This document shows positions 61,768-64,000 of a stretch of DNA of 64,000 bases, in pieces. Each line of letters starts with the position of its first letter. Position 1 is the first letter of the stretch. The notes under the pieces are model-generated. The model was given only the letters and a program-made list of their open reading frames with translations, was not told the DNA's origin and did not search any database. Both the position numbers and the translations under genes were made by a program. This DNA is from Veillonellaceae bacterium (GTDB taxonomy: Bacteria > Bacillota > Negativicutes > Veillonellales > Negativicoccaceae): NCBI GenBank assembly GCA_022771805.1, contig JALELM010000002.1:117524-181523 (forward strand). The letters run 5' to 3'.

Positions 61768-62769
61768 ATGAATAAGAAACAATGGTTGACGATGTGTGTC
61801 GGCGCGGTGCTGTTGGGAAATGCAACCGCAATGGCGTCGCCGATGATGGCGGAAGAGGTAGATGCCAAGGTAGAGGCGCTTATCCCGCGGGTAACTGCGG
61901 TGGAGGGCAAGCTGGAAAGCAAGGCGGACAAAGCCGAGCTGCAGGATATGAAGAAGAGCCTCGTCGAAGAGATGCAAACCAATCGGGGGGGGGTAGAAGA
62001 AAATAAGAAGGAAATTGACGGCTTGAAAGATACCAAAGCGGATAAAAGTGCGGTAGAAGAACTGGAAGATCGCGTGGATACACATGGACTCGCCATAAAA
62101 GCGTTGAAAGGTAACAAGGCGGATAAAGCGGAAACGGAAGCCGCGTTGGGAGAGTTGAAAGAAGGTCTGAACAACGAAGTAAAGGATCGCAAGGCAAACG
62201 AAAAGGCCTTGACGAAGGATATCCAAACCAATCGGAATGCAATCGACGAAAACCGAACCGCCATTGGCGCGAACAGCACCGCTATCGGTGAAAACCGAAC
62301 TGCTATCGGAAAAGTGAGAGATGATTTGGCGGGATATCAGGCGGCGCAAAAGAAAGTCGATGCGGTGCAAGATGCACGCCTTGTTTCGGAAGTGAACCGT
62401 CTGGATACGCGTATCGACCGTGTCGGCGCGCTGACGGGGGCGCTCGCGGGGCTGAAGCCGATCCAGTACGATCCGGCGGCACCGACGCAGGTCATGGCGG
62501 CGGTATCCACCTACGAAGGCAAGCAGGGATTTGCCCTCGGGGTCGCGCACTACGCGAAGGAAAACCTGATGTTCCACGCGGGGGCCGCGTACGACGGTGA
62601 CGACAAGTACATGGGGAACTTGGGCGTGACGGTGAAAGTCGGCGCCGGCTCGAGCGTTGCGGATCGTTATTCTATGCAGCGCGAGAATGCCGAGTTGCGG
62701 GAACAACTGAACGCACAGGAGCGTCGCATTGCGGAACTGGAACGCATGATGATGTCCGTGGCGCGTTAA
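61768..62769 (+). CDS. Trimeric autotransporter adhesin with YadA-type anchor
   Basis: A 333-residue surface protein. A signal peptide (about 1-23, MAS) precedes a long heptad-rich stalk (about 30-215) with repeats such as ENRTAIG and KADKAE. The YadA-like membrane anchor (about 218-290) includes DRVGALTGALAGLKPIQYDP and four predicted beta strands (GFALGVAHYA, MFHAGAAYDG, GNLGVTVKVG). Unlike most such proteins, it continues past the barrel with a 40-residue coiled coil. A run of nine G lies in codons 73-75. AGGAGG-like GGAGG precedes the ATG. Confidence 0.9.
   Translation: MNKKQWLTMCVGAVLLGNATAMASPMMAEEVDAKVEALIPRVTAVEGKLESKADKAELQDMKKSLVEEMQTNRGGVEENKKEIDGLKDTKADKSAVEELEDRVDTHGLAIKALKGNKADKAETEAALGELKEGLNNEVKDRKANEKALTKDIQTNRNAIDENRTAIGANSTAIGENRTAIGKVRDDLAGYQAAQKKVDAVQDARLVSEVNRLDTRIDRVGALTGALAGLKPIQYDPAAPTQVMAAVSTYEGKQGFALGVAHYAKENLMFHAGAAYDGDDKYMGNLGVTVKVGAGSSVADRYSMQRENAELREQLNAQERRIAELERMMMSVAR
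61985..61993 (+). repeat. Poly-G tract (G9) inside the adhesin gene
   Basis: Nine consecutive G in the coding strand encode Arg-Gly-Gly plus part of Val. Gain or loss of one G would shift the frame early in the stalk. Such tracts are classical slipped-strand phase-variation sites in surface genes. Confidence 0.9.
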
Positions 62770-62808
62770 AATAAAAAGGTACGAAGCATGGCTTCGTACC
62801 TTTTTATT
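62770..62808. terminator. Bidirectional terminator between the adhesin and tetR
   Basis: A perfect 18-bp stem (62770-62787 with 62791-62808) with an ATG loop and A/T-rich ends. It overlaps the tetR stop codon and serves both convergent genes. Confidence 0.95.
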
Positions 62809-63412
62809 ATTCTTCCGTTCGTGTGTATTGCAGCAGGGGGTTCATGACGGCGGCGAAATAGTCGGCGACGACTTCGGGAGTTTGCTCCATGCCGCCGCCG
62901 ATCCACCATTGGATCGTCGCAACGAGCGCCGCGGCGAAATGATGGCGCAGGTAGTCCGGCGGCACGTCCGGCGCCCGCCGCCCTTCGCTCAGCCAGGTCT
63001 CGACCAAGCGGGGCGAAAGGTGCTCTTGCAGGTAGTGCAGGAAAAACAGCTGACTGTCCGAGCGCAGGAGCGAGAGAAAGGCTTCCCGCCGGTTCGTGAT
63101 GTGGTAGAGCAAGTGGGCAATGAGGCCGCGATAATCGTCCGTGACGGGCTCATAGTCCGGCGGCTCGGGCGTGTACTCCGCTGCTTCGGTACAGATTTGC
63201 CCCTCGCTGCGGATGATGTGCCCGAACAGATCGCGGCACAATTCTTCCAAGAGTGCATCCTTCGTTTCGAAATGAGAGTAAAAGGTGCTGCGGCCGACAT
63301 CGGCTGCGGCGATGATTTCGCTCACGGTGATCCGCGCATACGACTTACGGGTCAGCAAATCGGTGAACGCACGGAAAATGGCCGTGCGTGTTTTTTGTTG
63401 GCGGCGATCCAT
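62807..63412 (-). CDS. TetR-family transcriptional regulator
   Basis: A 201-residue repressor with an N-terminal HTH (about 1-50; ITVSEIIAAADVGRSTFYSH) and a ligand-binding domain like those in TetR_C-type regulators. The ATG at 63412 follows GGAGGAG; an upstream extension is not supported. It is divergent from the P-type ATPase gene, so it is the probable local regulator. Confidence 0.9.
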   Translation of the reverse strand: MDRRQQKTRTAIFRAFTDLLTRKSYARITVSEIIAAADVGRSTFYSHFETKDALLEELCRDLFGHIIRSEGQICTEAAEYTPEPPDYEPVTDDYRGLIAHLLYHITNRREAFLSLLRSDSQLFFLHYLQEHLSPRLVETWLSEGRRAPDVPPDYLRHHFAAALVATIQWWIGGGMEQTPEVVADYFAAVMNPLLQYTRTEE

Positions 63413-63513
63413 AGCTCCTCCGGACAAATGGAATAAACTGTTCCGTAGTGTACACTCTGCTCGTTTTGCTTCTGTTCCGGCGGAGTGTATTTCGTTACAA
63501 TAAAGGTAAGTAC

Positions 63514-63528
63514 GGAACAAATTGTTTC
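63514..63528. promoter_or_regulatory. Operator candidate in the tetR-ATPase intergenic region
   Basis: GGAACAAATTGTTTC is a 15-bp inverted repeat with 7-nt arms and one mismatch. It lies just before the ATPase -35 region; TATAAT is at 63554-63559. A related GGAA(N7)TTCC occurs near 63430, close to the tetR start. Binding by this TetR is inferred. Confidence 0.5.
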
Positions 63529-63576
63529 ATTACGTTCATTGTAGCGAAGGAAATATAATTTTTCAAGGAGGCTGTG

Positions 63577-64000
63577 ATGTGGGAACGTTGGTTTGAAAAA
63601 GCGTACAGCTTGCCGCCGATACTGGTGTCGGGGCTGTTTGCGCTCGCAAGCGGCTATCTGCACCTCACGGGGCGGGAATGGTCGCCGGATCCGGGCTGGG
63701 CGACGCTGTTGATTTCCGGCTTGCCGATTGCGATAGAGGGCATGTATTATCTCGTCAAAGAAAAAACCGTTACCTCCCGGCTGCTCATCGGGATAGCGAT
63801 GGCGGCCTGTATCGGGCTCGGTGAAGTGCTGGCCGCGGCGGAAGTGGCGTGGATCATGGCGTTCGGCGAATTCCTTGAGGAGCGGACCGTCTCCCGAGCG
63901 CAGCGCGGGCTGACGCAAGTGCTTTCCCAAAAGCCGGTGCAGGGCAGACGCCTGACCGCGACCGCGCGGGAGGAGATCGTCGCAGCGGAAGCGATTGCGG
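63577..64000 (+). CDS. Heavy-metal-type P-type ATPase (3' end missing)
   Basis: The first 141 codons of a P1B-type cation pump, cut by the window edge. It starts MWERWFEKAYSLPP and has no N-terminal heavy-metal-binding (CxxC) domain. Three to four hydrophobic segments follow, then EFLEERTVSRAQRGL, typical of the actuator-domain entry of heavy-metal ATPases. Metal specificity needs the CPx and ATP-binding parts outside the window. AAGGAGG precedes the ATG. It is divergent from tetR. Confidence 0.85.
   Translation, partial: MWERWFEKAYSLPPILVSGLFALASGYLHLTGREWSPDPGWATLLISGLPIAIEGMYYLVKEKTVTSRLLIGIAMAACIGLGEVLAAAEVAWIMAFGEFLEERTVSRAQRGLTQVLSQKPVQGRRLTATAREEIVAAEAIA

Overview
The window reads as a chromosomal replication-origin region from a didermic Firmicute, most likely class Negativicutes (Veillonellaceae in the broad sense; I cannot fix the genus). 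The Firmicutes signal is the gene content and order: dnaB-lon-rplI-gdpP-yybS, RNase J, dnaA-dnaN-yaaA-recF-gyrB, rpmH-rnpA-yidD-yidC-jag-mnmE-mnmG-rsmG-parA-parB, a c-di-AMP riboswitch, and sporulation-lineage genes (LonB/LonC-type protease, YtfJ/GerW). The outer-membrane signal is an OmpH/Skp-type periplasmic chaperone and a trimeric autotransporter with a YadA-type anchor. The sequence is moderately GC-rich, coding density is high, and many neighbouring genes overlap by 1, 4 or about 12 nt.

Layout. 1-8 kb (minus): dnaB (cut by the left edge), Lon-family protease, rplI, gdpP, yybS and rnj in one tightly overlapping operon. 8-16.5 kb: DUF805 protein, azlCD, a 585-bp intergenic region with a striking DnaA-box cluster, pepT-like peptidase, dinB, an acidic/basic hypothetical, a CNNM-type membrane protein, an unassigned small RNA gene, and a LysP-like permease. 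16.7-25.5 kb (minus): gyrB, DUF721 protein, recF, yaaA, dnaN, dnaA, brnQ. Transcription polarity flips near 25.5 kb, so the working origin most likely lies beside dnaA. 25.5-36 kb (plus): rpmH through parB with two parS sites, then DUF4446 and a LytM-type M23 protein. 36-42 kb: a liv branched-chain amino-acid ABC operon with two tandem binding proteins. 42-44 kb (minus): the KimA-type K+ importer under a c-di-AMP riboswitch. 44-51.5 kb: WYL regulator, cobO, ytfI/ytfJ pair, OmpH, panD-panC-BASS transporter, and an AEC transporter. 51.6-56.7 kb: a DapL-like protein lacking its catalytic lysine and coupled to ychF, tRNA-Arg(CCU), a GltD-like oxidoreductase, and an MFS transporter. 56.8-64 kb: an Mn/Zn/Fe-type ABC operon, an LCM-type methyltransferase, a trimeric autotransporter with a poly-G tract, and a TetR regulator divergent from a P-type ATPase cut by the right edge.

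How the parts connect. Replication initiation and segregation genes (dnaA, dnaN, recF, gyrB, dnaB, DUF721/DciA-like, parAB-parS) sit together. c-di-AMP turnover (gdpP) and a c-di-AMP output (riboswitch-kimA) are both present. panD and panC stand without panB/panE but next to a BASS transporter, suggesting pantoate or ketopantoate import. The items I would examine first are the displaced DnaA-box cluster, the structured RNA at 14.68-14.85 kb, the DapL-like pseudoenzyme coupled to YchF, and the poly-G tract in the surface adhesin.
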